From Paraphaeosphaeria minitans (Eukaryota; Ascomycota; Dothideomycetes; Pleosporales; Didymosphaeriaceae): a stretch of 64,000 nucleotides of DNA. Where the stretch lies: assembly GCA_015832175.1 (NCBI GenBank), contig WJXW01000004.1, forward strand, positions 62,001-126,000. Direction: 5' to 3'. Position numbers and translations under genes: made by a program. The notes below the pieces were generated by a model that made no database searches, had not been told where the DNA came from, and saw only the letters and a list, made by a program, of their open reading frames with translations. Numbering within the stretch: the first letter of the stretch is position 1; the number at the start of each line of letters is the position of its first letter. Of the stretch, positions 12,343 to 24,083 are shown one piece after another.

Positions 12343-12537
12343 TGTTGTGGTAAAAAGGGCTCAAACTATTACAGGATATTCAGGAGCAGAGTTGTAAAGA
12401 ATACAAAGAGCTGATTGTAGAAAAGGATGCCGAAAGGGCAGACTATATACAAAAGAAACGAGCCTCTTGGCAAGAATCCCGTGATCTGAATTAGTGGATC
12501 TAGAAAGAATCACGGAAGTAAGTGTTTTACTTTAATA
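12343..12537 (-). repeat. Copia 5' LTR (195 bp)
   Basis: Direct repeat of 5220-5414. The right end reads TTTAATA where the other copy has TTTAACA, a CA to TA change typical of RIP. It is followed by the GGAAG duplication. Confidence 0.95.
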
Positions 12538-12542
12538 GGAAG

Positions 12543-13420
12543 CTAATACTATAGCCTAAGTGTTCTATAAAGCTGCTAAAGAGAAATATAAGGTCTAGTG
12601 TAAAAACCTAAAGTATATTATAGCTCTAGCTAATCTTACTAAACGCTAATTATAACTTATGGCTAAACCTATTACCCCTTTATTATAGAATAAGGAGAAC
12701 ACGCTCCTTAAGGTGCAGAAGCTAAGAATAGAGGCTAATAAAAAGGTAATAGCTATAGCTATACGCATTATAGTAGAGCTAAATAAGTATAAGTACTATT
12801 TAGTGTAATTTAGCACAAATTAGCGCTAATTAGTATATAGGGACTTACGTGGGTACGCTAAGAAGTTCTAGGCCTATAATAGGGCCTTTATACTTAAAGA
12901 TAAGTGCGCTAACTCTAGTGTAATTCTATATAATTATTCTTGCTTTAGAAAGGTGCTTAAGGCTAAGACTTATTATATTAAGTGTAAAATAGAGTTAGAA
13001 GATAAGGTAATCTCCCTATATAAGACTAAGGCTCTAGTATAGATACACTATAGTACTATTTAGAGTAAGTTAGCACTAACTAGCGTAATAGGTTCTTAGC
13101 TATCCCTACGCAATTGTCCTAACTAGCCTTAATATTTTTTTAGTAGAAACTACTATAGCTAATGCTAAAACCTAACTAGAAGCTACTTATAGGGACGCTA
13201 AAGTTATATCTATGCTAGCTACTCCTACTATAGCGCGTTATAGCGTAAGGAGGCGTAACCTAGACTTATCTACTATTTCTAAGCCCCTAGCGGACTTTCC
13301 ACCTATTAATAGTACTAATATAGAGAAGTTAGCGTACTTTAATCGCTATTTTATAACTTCTTTTTATACTAAGGGCCTAGCGACTTAAAGCAGCTCTAAC
13401 AAGAGTTATTAGAATTAATT
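12543..13420 (+). pseudogene. Antisense accessory frame of Gypsy-1, part 2
   Basis: Continuation, right of the copia insertion, of the plus-strand frame that runs opposite to Gypsy-1 gag-pol. One frame (AAKEKYKV ... LLKVQKLRIEANKKV) is Lys/Leu/Gln-rich with heptad-like spacing, consistent with a coiled coil, to about 12800. After a patch of ttagcac repeats a further basic frame reads DLRGYAKKF and onward to about 13080. Stops are of RIP type. Product and exact structure are unknown. Confidence 0.4.
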
Positions 13421-14049
13421 ATTTAAATAAGGACGTAATATAGCACTACATAGCCTAAATAGGCACAATACGGCACAGTATAGTATAAATTAGCGTGAAT
13501 AGGAATATAATAGCAGAATTTAGCGATAATAGTAAAAATCTGGCGTTAGTTAATTTTAAATAGCACATTTACCCAGCTTTTTAGGCTATTACCCACAAAT
13601 AGGCGACATTTTAATATAGGTTCCTATCTTAGTTAGTTATTAACCCCGTTTTGGGCAATAAGAGGCTTTCTGCCTTATAATAATATAATTTAATCTAGAT
13701 TGTGCCAAATTATACTAATATATACTAGATTATGCCAGAATTGCAATATTACTAATATTATCCTTATTCTTTACTAATTTTAAAGGGTTTCGTATATACT
13801 AATTAGTATTCCTATACCTATTAAAACACCCTACCTAACTGGCTAACTATCTACCAAACTCCCTATAGGAGACACGTGGGGTTTTTAAAAGGATAAAAGG
13901 GTCTATAGTATCTAATTATAAGTTAATATTCACATATCGTACCAAATTAGAACATTTTATGCCAGGTAGGTCTAAGTTAGACTAATATTTTTATATAGGT
14001 TCTTAGCGTTCGCTAGTTTTCCCCTTTAAGGAAGGTTACCTATAACCTC

Positions 14050-17000
14050 TCTTCTTTACCTCTAGAAGTGTAGTTATTAACCTTCTTAAAGATATCTTAA
14101 GCTTTTTCTAGAACTCTTTAAGCGTATTTCCGCTAATTAATATAGTAGGTTCCTAAAAGTTTTCTTCTAAATTATATCCGCTCTATTTAATAAGGTATTC
14201 CTATTATTCTAACTTATTTTATTGTCTATTAATAATATAGTCAATTTTATATACATTATTACTATGTTAGCGCAATGTGTCTTTAATTGGCAGTTGTTAG
14301 TAAGGTAGTTTCCTACGCAGTTTATATAGTTCTAGTAGGAAAGGATAGAACACTAGATAAACCTTACCTAATTTAGGTAGGTTTACTTAGTAGGCTGTAG
14401 GTAGAGAGCCAATATACTTATCTACTACTCTAGGGCCTAGGAATTTCTAGTTTATTTTCTTGTTTAGTTGTACAGACTTTAGATTCCTACTTAAAACCTA
14501 TACTTTATTACCTTTATTAAGTTGCAAAGGGGTTCTCTTTTTATCAAAGATAGATTTTTAGTACTTCTATACTATCTATAGTTTCTTTTTTACATTTACG
14601 CGTATTTCTATTAATCTTAACGCTATTTAGTAGCCCCTTAGGCTTTTCCCGCTACCTAGCAGCATATTAGGCTAGGTTAGGTTAGAGGGATTATATCTAA
14701 AGCACACTTAGTATAGTGTGTACCCTATTACTAAATGTTTACTGTTATTATACGTATATTTTACTAGAGAGATCTATATTGCCTAATTATCTTACTCTAA
14801 GGAGTAGAAGATTCGCAAGTATTATTCTAGTGTTTAGTTCTAGCGTTCTGTTTACCTATTAGTCTAAGGATAAAAAGCTAAGGTTAAAACCCTCCTTAAG
14901 TTTAGGTAATAATAGAAAGTATTCTAGTGTTTTGCTTTTATTACTAGTCCTCTATCTAAGAGAATACTTTCTAGATTACTATAAAGTCTAATAACTTTAC
15001 AAATCTAAGCCTAAGCTAGGTTAGTGCCATTCTAATCTATCTAGGCTGGTACATAATAAGCCATCTTAGAAAATTAATTAATAATCACTAAGATAGCGTT
15101 ATATATTAGTCCTAAGAAGCGACTTAGGGGCAGATTAGTAATAAAGTCTATTATTACGTGCTACTATAGACAATCTAGGATAGAAAGCTACTATAAAAGA
15201 CTATAAGGCTTATATCTTTTATAGGTTACCTATTAGTACTGCTTATAGTTATAAATATAGTTAGCGACCTCCTTATTTATACTAGTCTAGTAAAACTTCT
15301 ATTAAACGTGCTTAAGCATTTAAATTACACTAAAATGTCCTAAAAGAGGGTTATTATAGTAGCTCTTAATAGCTTTTATGCGCTTTAAGGGAGACTTAAG
15401 CTATACTAGGCTAGTTAGTCTTAAGCTGTAGCTACTTAGACTAGATTACGCTAACTTATTAACCTTATTATCTAATAAGTTTAAATCTTTAGATTTAATA
15501 GCCTCTTAGTTCTTTAGAGAGAAGTAGTTACTAAGACTGCCTTTATTTAACCCCTTAAAGTAATAGGTATCTCTATAGGGCCTATTACCCTATCTTATCT
15601 AACTTCTAGAGGGGTTAGTCTTCCTAATAGGGCTTATTGCCCTATCCTATTAGGCCTCTAGAGGAGTAGGTCTTTTAATAGGGCTTATTGCCCTGTTCTA
15701 TCTAGTTCCTAAAATAAGTAGACATAGTAGAGACTAGAGCGTATCTGCCTTACCTTTCTAATAATAGATTAGCTAAAGGCTTAATAAAGGCTTTATTATT
15801 CTTCTACTTAGTATCTTAGGTGCTAAGTATATAGTCTAGGCGCCTTAATAGGCTATCTACTAGATTTATTAATCCTGCCCTATAAGTTATAACAAAGTTA
15901 TACTCACTTAGGGTAAGGTATAACTAGATATAACGTAATATAAGCGTCTTAGTCTCTATAAACTATTAAAGGTTATAATAATCTGTTAAGACCTTAAAGT
16001 GTTAACCTTAAAGGTATTAACACTAGTGTTTAACTAACTTAATAATAGCAAGGAGTTTCTTATTATAAGTATTATAGTAGTACTGCGTAGTGCTTAATTT
16101 CCTTAAGAAGAAGTTAATTAGTTACTATAGGCCTAGCTTATTACCTTTAGGCATAGGTTAGCTATAAATAGCACTAATTACTCTACTTAAGGCGTTAGTC
16201 TTAAGAAGTGTCTATTATCTATGCTTAAAGTGTACTAGTATAGGCACTTTAAAAAATATGTCTTTTAGCGTCTAGAAAGCTTTAGTGCCTTTTAGCCTAA
16301 TATTTAGGGCTACGCTCTTCTTCTTTTGTATCGCTAGCCCCTACCTAGCGCTATCTAGCGCTTTCTTAGTTAAACTAGTAAAAGATAGCGCTATTTAGGA
16401 GAAATTAGTAATAAACTATCTATAATGGTTTATAAAGCTAATAAAGACGCGTATATTATATATATAGATTAGTTTTGGCCATAATTGTATCGCATTAACC
16501 TAATCTAGGTTAATTGTAAGCCCTTCTAGAGAAACAACGAACCTAAGGTACTCTATAGTAGTAGTGTACTATTTACACTTCTTTAGGTTAATAAAGAGCT
16601 TTACTTAGCGCAGCCTCTCTAGAATCTCCTTTATATAGGCCTTATGTTCCTTTAGTGTATTAGAGAAGATTAATATGTTATCTAGATATACAATATAGGT
16701 GATATTAATTAGGCCAGTTAGTATCTAGGTAATTAGGCCCTAGAACTAGGCTAGTGCGTTAGTAAGGCTAAAGGGCATTACAGTATACTTAAAATAGCTG
16801 TATTTTATATAAAAAGCGGTTTTCCACTTATCTCCTTCTATAATATAAACTTAATAGTACGCTTCTTTTAAATTAAGCTTTATAAATATTTTAGCTTATT
16901 TTAGTTAGTCTAGAGATTTAGTAATTAGTAGGAAAGCTCTATAATTTTTAATTATAATCTTATTAAGACCTTAATAATCTATATATAGGCGTAAGGTGCT

Positions 17001-19190
17001 ATCTTTCCTTTTTATAAAGAGTATAGGGGCACTAGCTAGGAATTTTAAATAGCAAATCCACCCTCTAGCTAAATACTCTTTAACGTACTTCCTTAATGTC
17101 TCTAACTTAACTATAGAGAGGTTATATATAGGGTAATATAGAGGTACGCCACCTTCTACTAAATTAATTTACAAATTGTAGTTAGCATAAGCAGTAAGGT
17201 CCTTATAGTTTTTATTTAAGGCTATATTAGTAAGATTAAACTAATAGGATAGTATCCCTACCATTCTATTCTTATCTGCGCTAAATAGTACTAGTATATC
17301 TATATTAAATACTATGCACGCGTACACAGAGATATAAGGATCTTATATAGTATAATTAAACTACTTAGCGTCTTCTACTGCGATTTTTTAGTAGACTAGT
17401 ACTTCCTTAGTATAACATCTCTAAAATAGTATATGTTAGGTTGTAATGTTTACCTTTAGGTTTACTTAATTAAACTAGGGTAAACCTAGAAGGATACTAT
17501 AACTTATAAGGTTAGTAACTACATAGGGTACCTCCTGTTATTACTTTTACCTACATAAGTCCTTAAGTTCTATTAATAGCACTATTGTGCTATAAACTTT
17601 AATGTTAGACCTATTTACTGCCTAGGCGGATAACCCTATTAATAGTTTAACGTTAACCCCCTACTCTTTCGCCTTCTATAGTAAAAGGAGGTTTAACGCT
17701 AAAGTGGAATCTACTAAGGCGTTAATAGTATCTTTTTTAACTCTAGCTAGGAGAATAAGTATTCCCTTTAGCTAGGTATAAAGCTAGTTAAAAAGAGATT
17801 CTAACTATCTTACCTTTAGGACTTTATTAAGGTACCTTATAACTATTAATATATAAGTAGTAAGAATAGCTACTACTCCTTCTATCCCTTGCCTTTTCCT
17901 ACACCTTATTCCCTATTATATGTAGACTAGGTATTTTAGGTTTTAGGTGTAGCTAGCTTATCTAGAGTAAAGTAATTAGGTTTGAAGTGGCCTAGCCTTC
18001 TATAATACTAGTAAGAAGTGTTAGTTATTAGTAGTCTAGTACTAGATAGCGCTAACTTAGGACTTTTAGTACTATTACCCTGCTTTTTTAGCCTCTTAAC
18101 TGCCTTTAAGGGTTTTTTGTCCCCTCTAGAATCTAGTTACTCTAGGCGTTAGTGTTCTACACCCTTTAAGTATAGGTTAGGAGCTAAGGATCCTTAATTT
18201 AACTTATCTATCTAATAAATAATTAAAGCCTAAAGTTTAATATCTATAACTATAACTTAGAGCCCTAAGGGAATTGCTTACAGCCGCTATTAAATAGAAA
18301 GTAGGAGTAATCCTATATATTCTAGCTTTTATTATTTAAGGTTTATTATTCCTAGCTCCTTTTAGTAATTTTATAAATAATTTAATAGCTCTAATAGGCT
18401 CTAATTTAGTCTCTATTAGTATTTCTTAAACTAATTATACACTAACTAGCGCCTTTCTTTAGGAGATCCTAAAGCTTCTAGTATTTTATCCCTTAGGTTA
18501 GCCTAAGTAGGTAACTAGTTAGGGTCTATTAATAACTAGGCTTAAACTTTAGTTCTCTATACTATATAGTAGATATCTAACATATACTAGAGGGCGTAGG
18601 TAACTTTAAGGTTCTTATCCACAAAGTAGTCCTTTAAGGACTAGAAATAGAGCTTATAGTTATCTCTTTAATAATTAAATCCCTATTAGTCCCTTTAGGT
18701 ATATTTATACAGCTGCTTTTGTAAAAGTTGTAATAAAGATACTTTAGAGGAATCCTACGTTTTAGTAGGATCTTTTATAAGTTTATATAGGGCTTAAGTG
18801 TCTCTTACCTCCTATTATTATCTTATCTAGTTAATTTTATTAAGTTTAGCTATATTCCTTCTCTTTTTAAGCTATTATTTAGCTTTCTTAAGCTATTTAA
18901 GAATAGTGCTAGAAGAATTATCTTTAATATCTAGAGGTGTTCTAACTTAGCCCTCTCTAGCGTATCTAGGCGCAGACTAACCCTAATATATAAAAAGAGG
19001 AGTACGCTAGTCCTCTAGCTTACTTAGTATAAGAGATAGGCTTAAATATAAGAATTCCCCTCCTATAGACTCTTAAGCGTCCTAGTATTAGGTATAAGAG
19101 CGCGTGGACTATAAAGGGTTTATTATTATAGCCTAGTTATTATAAGTAAAAGCTTTTTAATACTAAACTGCTTATATATATAGTAAGTAA
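14050..19190 (-). pseudogene. Gypsy-1 gag-pol remnant with chromodomain
   Basis: Minus-strand remnant of a Ty3/gypsy polyprotein. Reading right to left, a gag-like region occupies about 18000-19190 and a protease region lies around 17400-17800. Reverse transcriptase spans about 16500-17100, with the YxDD-box equivalent VYLDNILIFS at about 16660-16690 and LFINLKKCKY at about 16570. RNase H and integrase fill about 14700-16400. A chromodomain-like tail (EYLIKQSGYNLEENF) lies near 14160. Reverse transcriptase before integrase plus a C-terminal chromodomain marks a chromovirus. The frame is destroyed by RIP-type stops. Confidence 0.85.
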
Positions 19191-19196
19191 TTTAAA

Positions 19197-19401
19197 TATT
19201 AGAAGTTAGGCATAAGTAATATAGCTTTAGCTTTAGATGTGAAATAATAGTGGATTGTATAGTAGGATATAGGATAGACAAATTGCTGCCAGATTACTCC
19301 GTTAGCGATAGAACTATATAGCCTTAGATTAGGTGATCTCTACCTGCATCCAGCTGGCCCTTACTATCCTAGAGCCTAGCCAGATACCTAGGGTTCTGAC
19401 A
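19197..19401 (-). repeat. Gypsy-1 5' LTR (205 bp)
   Basis: Direct repeat of 3877-4081. On the minus strand it begins TGTCAGAACCC, keeping the canonical TG that RIP changed in the other copy. Flanked on the right by AGTGT. Confidence 0.92.
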
Positions 19402-19406
19402 AGTGT

Positions 19407-19640
19407 AGATAGTAAAGAATATAAAGTTAAAAAAGATAAACTAGGGACCTATAAAGATTAGCGCTAGGAGGCCTAAGTACTAACTAAATTATAATAAATA
19501 GGGCCCTACTAAAGGAAAAAACTATAAAACACACTAAATATAATAACGCGCGTCCTAGGTATTAAACTCTAAAATAGAGAAGCGTTAGAAGGATAATATC
19601 TACTTCTACTATAGAAAAGTCTCCTAAGCTAGATAGGGAG
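19407..19640 (+). mobile_element. Older repeat interrupted by Gypsy-1, right half
   Basis: Plus-strand frame VDSKEYKVKKDKLGTYK runs on with RIP-type stops (LTKLQQIGPYQRKKLQNTLN) to about 19640. It is in register with 3840-3876 once Gypsy-1 is removed. The protein family is not recognised. Confidence 0.5.
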
Positions 19641-20802
19641 CTTGTGAGGTCTGGTTATAGGCAATAGTACTTGCTTCACACCAGGAAGGACAGTGAAAGG
19701 ATGACTCTGGTAATATTGATAGAATAATACTTGTCTTGTGTCGAGTTGACGCGCGGCGCAGGTTTTGCGCAGCTGGCTCGCTTAGCGCACAGACCCTCTA
19801 TGAGGCCTTGGCGCTAGATACCACAACACCACAACAATATCGTGATCTACCCGTTACAGGGCTATAATATAAATGGTAGCAATATCTACGTAGGTAGGAA
19901 ATGCTTTCTAAGGAATGCGTTAGTACTATAATTCTATAGTTTAGCACGTCGTATATGCCCTTTACGAGGCGAGATGGTCGACTTAACCTTCATGAACAGA
20001 CGTAAAATAAACACCAACCAACCAACCAACCATCCGTAGCGGAGACACATGAGTCAATCTTAGCGGCGCGCAATGAGACTTGGCAGTGGTCTATTCATAG
20101 CCCTCGCAGAGCTAGAAAACGGGAACCAGGAAACGGGCATAATATTTCTCCCAGTACAGAGTTTTGCTGGGTCCAGAAGGGGTACCCGTAATCACGCCGG
20201 GGGACTTTCACAAAAACACACGACTTTGCTACTACTTTGTACTGTAGTGTACACTCATTCTAAGGCTAATAAAAGATCATCACCTATAAGCAAAACGGGG
20301 TTTCTCTTGAATCGAGCCTTTCTCGTACAGCCACTCTGTATCGATATCAGGATTGAGACGGTAGCATCGCGAGCGCTGCAAAACTACTCATTGCGAAGGC
20401 CTCGTCGCCCACATATCTAGCTATCTCGCTGCAGATGGCAATAAAGGCACTCCCACAACGGCTAACGCTAGATACCAATCAATTCCTTGTTAAACCTTAC
20501 TGGAACGCGGGCGAGGCTTCAAAGTCAAATTCTCGCTGCTTTTCGCTTCTTCCCTTCCATCCTTGTACCGCATCTATCCCAACTCCTCAAGGGTTCATCT
20601 GTAATGAATCCTATACTCACGTTTCAATCTCCTGCCTGTAAAGCCCCTTACAGCCAGCTACAGTTTTCTAAACTGTTACAGATTCGGTTTGCGGACGGTG
20701 ACAGCGCTGCAGAAAACTGCTACGGCACTGTAAGTAAGTCTTGCACTATAGGGAGGTCAGGCAGGATGTATAGATACATACGGTGAAAGTTCAGCGGAAC
20801 AA
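19641..20802. other. Transition from AT-rich to normal DNA, no gene seen
   Basis: Base composition rises from the RIP block to about half GC. It includes a short (AACC)n run at about 20011-20030 and several overlapping small frames (20073-20786) with no recognisable domain or intron logic. I see no supported gene. Confidence 0.5.
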
Positions 20803-21144
20803 CTAGCGGGAGCTCCGGATCTTCTTCTCGAAATCATCTATGTCGAACGAGGACCTGTCGAAAGGAATCTCGGCAATGTTCTTGTGCGTGCCTTTGTGAG
20901 CACTCCCCTTATTGCCGGACTTAATAAAATCTTTCACAGCCTGATCTTTGGCGTGGGTATTCGCCTGGATCTTAGCCACAGCCTTGTTTGGATCCCTCGA
21001 ATTCTGGTGAATATCGATACGAAGGTCAACCGTCTTTACGGCATTGCTTTTCGTAGTAAGGTTCTCTGGGATAGCTTGGAGGAGCTTGGCTTTGTTGTTG
21101 CGCGCAGTCGAGGCAAGCTCTTCTAGAACATGTTTCCAAGCCAT
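20803..21144 (-). CDS. Small hypothetical protein, 113 aa
   Basis: Uninterrupted minus-strand frame in a GC-normal island. I choose the start MAWKHVLEELASTARNN at 21144. The frame is open further upstream, but that part (MLYFCDIHTHTSH...) has a different, non-protein-like composition. The product is hydrophilic and charged (many K, D, N), with no signal peptide or membrane segment, and ends in FDIDDFEKKIRSSR. The N-terminal 20 residues could form an amphipathic helix. I do not recognise the family. The intact frame next to RIP-destroyed DNA argues for a real, constrained gene, but there is no other support. Its neighbour on the right is the AIM9-like kinase on the opposite strand, with 720 bp between the two starts. 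Confidence 0.45.
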   Translation of the reverse strand: MAWKHVLEELASTARNNKAKLLQAIPENLTTKSNAVKTVDLRIDIHQNSRDPNKAVAKIQANTHAKDQAVKDFIKSGNKGSAHKGTHKNIAEIPFDRSSFDIDDFEKKIRSSR

Positions 21145-21866
21145 TATGAAAGGTGATACAAATATAGTTTTGCAACTCTGAGGTAAATAAAGAATATCTT
21201 GGTAAATGATATGTGAAGTGTGGGTATGAATGTCGCAGAAATACAGCACTTTATATACATCTTCATGGACAAGTTTGGCGCCCTCATTCTACTTTTATTT
21301 TGTTCCAGTGTTGTTGGCGTTGGGATAGACTGACCACTCTCAGCGAATGAATACGCGCAAGCTGAGGAGGAATGACACCACATATGCATGACTGCGGCGT
21401 GCGAAAAGTGAACTAGTTCAAATAGAATCCTCAGCACCTAAATATTTCCTCATAATAAACACTTCTTGATATAGAGTCCCTTGTGAGGACGAGCTCGGAC
21501 TTCACCATTGTGTTGGCAGGAGGTGCAAATCGACGGGATAATTTGGCTCTATTTCCCTTCTGGCTTGGCGGTGGTACCCCGGTCACTTCGCGGCCGAGCT
21601 CGCCACTCATCGCATTGCGCCAAATCACACCACACCCACACTTACGAGCGGCGATTGAGACAACCGCTTTGTCGCCACCTTTCAGGCTCATCAAAATACT
21701 ATAAATACGGCCTGCATTTCGCCGCCTCAAACCTGCGGTTCCAGCAGTTCAATCTTCGTGTTCGTTCACTTTGTACGTTCCCGCCGATGACACCCGTCGC
21801 ATGATCCCACGAGCCCTACTATCTGGGACTGACGACGCGCAGTCGGTGCACAAAATCGCACCTCAC
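21145..21866. promoter_or_regulatory. Divergent intergenic region between the small gene and the AIM9-like gene
   Basis: About 720 bp of normal composition. It should hold both promoters. Overlapping frames at 21431-21804 on both strands are short and show no domain, so I do not call them. No clear TATA pair was identified. Confidence 0.4.
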
Positions 21867-23911
21867 ATGTCATCCCGTTTGTCGGCCTCTCGATATCAGG
21901 CACTTGGTTGGCTTCTTCAGGCCCTTCCTCGCTGTCATCGGCCGTTTAACACCAAGTTTCGGTCCTACATGCTCAAAAGCCAAATGCCAACTACATCACA
22001 AATTCCAAAACTGTTCGCAGAAACAATCCATGGCGTTGGTACAACAATCCCAACCTGATCCAACAAAATTAGTTGCTGTCTAATCCGGCGAACTTAGATG
22101 AAAACATCTCTGAGGGGGATTTGTATCGTTATACTCGACAACGATGGCTGTAGGAGCTCATCCCTCGTCAGGCTGCCTAGAAATTTACTCACCATCATGT
22201 CTATAGTAAAAACGAGCGAGATGAACTGGCGAAACGCTATCTTGAGTTTAACCTGCCACACTTGGTTGAAGAGGCTGTTCGTGTTTGCAAGGGTGCCCGA
22301 CACTGTATGCCTCTTAGTCCTACGATGAGCATCCTTACTAAACTCGCGAACAGGCACTAGAGTCCTGAAATGCATTGAAGGCTTACATAATAAGGCTTTT
22401 ATTCTTACTATGGATAATGGCGCTGAAGTTTTCGCGAAACTTCCAAATCCAAATGCCGGGCCATCTCAATACACAACTGCTTCCGAAGTTGCCACTCAGC
22501 AAATGGTATGCGCGAATGCCAGCCTAAGAATTACACATAACTGACAGAAGTAGCTCCGCGACGTCTTTAATGTTCCTGTCCCTCGCGTGCTTGCGTGGTC
22601 TTGTGATGCCGCAAATAATTCAGTTCAGGCTGAGTACATTCTCGAAGAGAAGGTCCCCGGTGTGCGATTAGGTGCAGTATGGCATCGTTTGACATGGGAG
22701 AAAAAACTAGCTATTGTTGATCAGGTCGCCGATTTTGATGGCTCATTAAGCGCTACAAGGTTCAAGACACATGGCTGCATCTATTTCAAAGAGGACCTCC
22801 AACGATTAACCGGAAATTCGGATGCCATCCAGCTTATTTCAGACCAGCAACATTCAACTCTTGAGCAATATGCAATAGGACCCTTAACAAAAGCAGAGCT
22901 TTGGGTCAGTGGTCGGGAGCAACTGGACATTGACCGGGGCCCATGTATGTTAATAGTTCGCCAAATATCAGGCCCTGCGTTAGATACTAACTAGAACCAG
23001 GGCAAGACCAACAAGCGTATGCGCGAGGATTAGGCGCAAATGAGGTATCGTGGATCAGAAATAGTGCCAAACCTCGTATGAATTACTACCGGTCGTCAAA
23101 ACATCTTGAGCTCCCTGAAGACGCGCTTGAATTACTCGCCAAGTATGAGCAAGTCGCGTCGTTTCTGGTTCCATCGACAAACAACGAGTCGGCTGCCGCT
23201 AATACTCTGTGGCATCCTGATCTCCATCTCGACAACGTGTTTGTGGATCCAGTCTCGCATAGAATTACCGGCATCGTGGACTGGCAATCGGCGACTGTAG
23301 CACCGCTGTTCTATCAGTCTGGTGTCCATCGAGCGTTCCGACATTACAAAAGTGTCCAAGAGGGCTGGGTCATGCCCAAGAAGCCGGAAAATTTCGATAA
23401 CCTAGACCCCAACGAGCAAAAGCAGATTGACCAGGATCTGGAGAGCGAAACGATACACAAATACTACGAGCTCCAAACCATGAAACGTGCGCCACTCCAC
23501 TGGGATGTTCTCCAGCAGTCATCAGTTCACATGCTTAGAAAACCCGTCTGGCTTGTGACTGGCGTATGGGAGAATCGAGATATATTCTTCTTACGTGACT
23601 CGCTCATTGCAATCGTTGCCCAATGGAATGAGATCTTTGGGGAAGATACACCATGTCCCATCGCATTTTCAACAGAAGAGCTTGAGCTGCATGCGAAGGA
23701 GGAAGAGAACATAGATGGTGTTGGGCAAATGCTGTCGCTCTTTCGAGCCCAAGGTGTTCTACCAGCAGATGGCATGGTGCAGCCCGAGGACTACGAAACT
23801 GCTATTGAAAACTGCCGCAAGTACAAAAACATCTTTCTTAGTACGGCTCAAAATGAGGATGAGAGGGATCTGTACTCTAAACTCTGGCCGTATCAAGAAG
23901 TTTCTGAGTAG
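21867..23911 (+). CDS. APH-fold phosphotransferase, AIM9-like, mitochondrial
   Basis: Predicted small-molecule kinase of the aminoglycoside/choline-kinase fold, of the kind annotated in fungi as 'altered inheritance of mitochondria protein 9'; its substrate is unknown. Exon model: 21867-22034, 22073-22149, 22207-22304, 22354-22505, 22554-22944, 23001-23911, giving 598 aa with frame kept at each junction. Exons 2-6 restore family motifs: LYRYTRQRWL, NKAFILTMDNGAEVFAKLPNP (the ATP-binding lysine strand), NVPVPRVLAW, catalytic loop WHPDLHLDN, and GIVDWQSA (metal-binding Asp). The first exon encodes an Arg/Ser-rich, acid-free presequence (MSSRLSASRYQALGWLLQALP) typical of mitochondrial import. 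The exon 1-2 junction uses a weak donor (GTTGGT) and is the least certain part. The gene is intact although both flanks are RIP-degraded transposons. Confidence 0.8.
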
Positions 23912-24083
23912 ATACATCTATCCATTTCTTTGTCTTGTTTCTTTAAGTGCTAGCTAAAACGTAGCGTACCTCACGGGCAAGTTGCCTACCGCGCCAGGCC
24001 CCAACCAAAATCTATCCTTAAGACGCACCCTAACAGCCTCCTAACCTAGGGCTGCCTAACTCAGGGCTGCTAGAACATACGGC
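23912..24083. other. 3' flank of the AIM9-like gene and boundary to repeat DNA
   Basis: Composition changes from normal to AT-rich between about 23950 and 24090. No gene is present. The boundary with the inverted repeat copy is near 24084. Confidence 0.5.

Larger units (their letters stand above)
5220..12537 (-). mobile_element. Ty1/copia LTR retrotransposon nested in Gypsy-1
   Basis: Two 195-bp direct repeats (5220-5414 and 12343-12537) begin TGTTGTGG. They are flanked by the perfect 5-bp duplication GGAAG (5215-5219 and 12538-12542). The total length is 7318 bp. The coding strand is minus and the 5' LTR is at the right. Domains run gag, protease, integrase, reverse transcriptase, RNase H from right to left, which is the copia order. 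The composition is clearly less AT-rich than the surrounding Gypsy-1, consistent with a later insertion and milder RIP. Stops of the CAG/CAA to TAG/TAA type interrupt all frames. Confidence 0.95.
3877..19401 (-). mobile_element. Gypsy-1: Ty3/gypsy chromovirus LTR retrotransposon, split by a copia element
   Basis: Two 205-bp direct repeats (3877-4081 and 19197-19401) are bounded by an identical 5-bp duplication AGTGT (3872-3876, 19402-19406). Without the nested copia element the length is about 8.2 kb. The element lies on the minus strand: a purine-rich tract sits just inside the left LTR (4082-4098, pyrimidine-rich on the plus strand), so the left LTR is the 3' LTR. Reverse transcriptase, integrase and chromodomain traces read right to left. 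Every frame carries many stops of the CAA/CAG to TAA/TAG type, so the element is dead. Confidence 0.92.

Noticed and set aside
22551..22553. Apparent premature TAG in the AIM9-like gene
   Set aside because: It is the last triplet of the third intron (22506-22553); splicing there joins QQM to LRDVFNVPVPRV, the expected family sequence.
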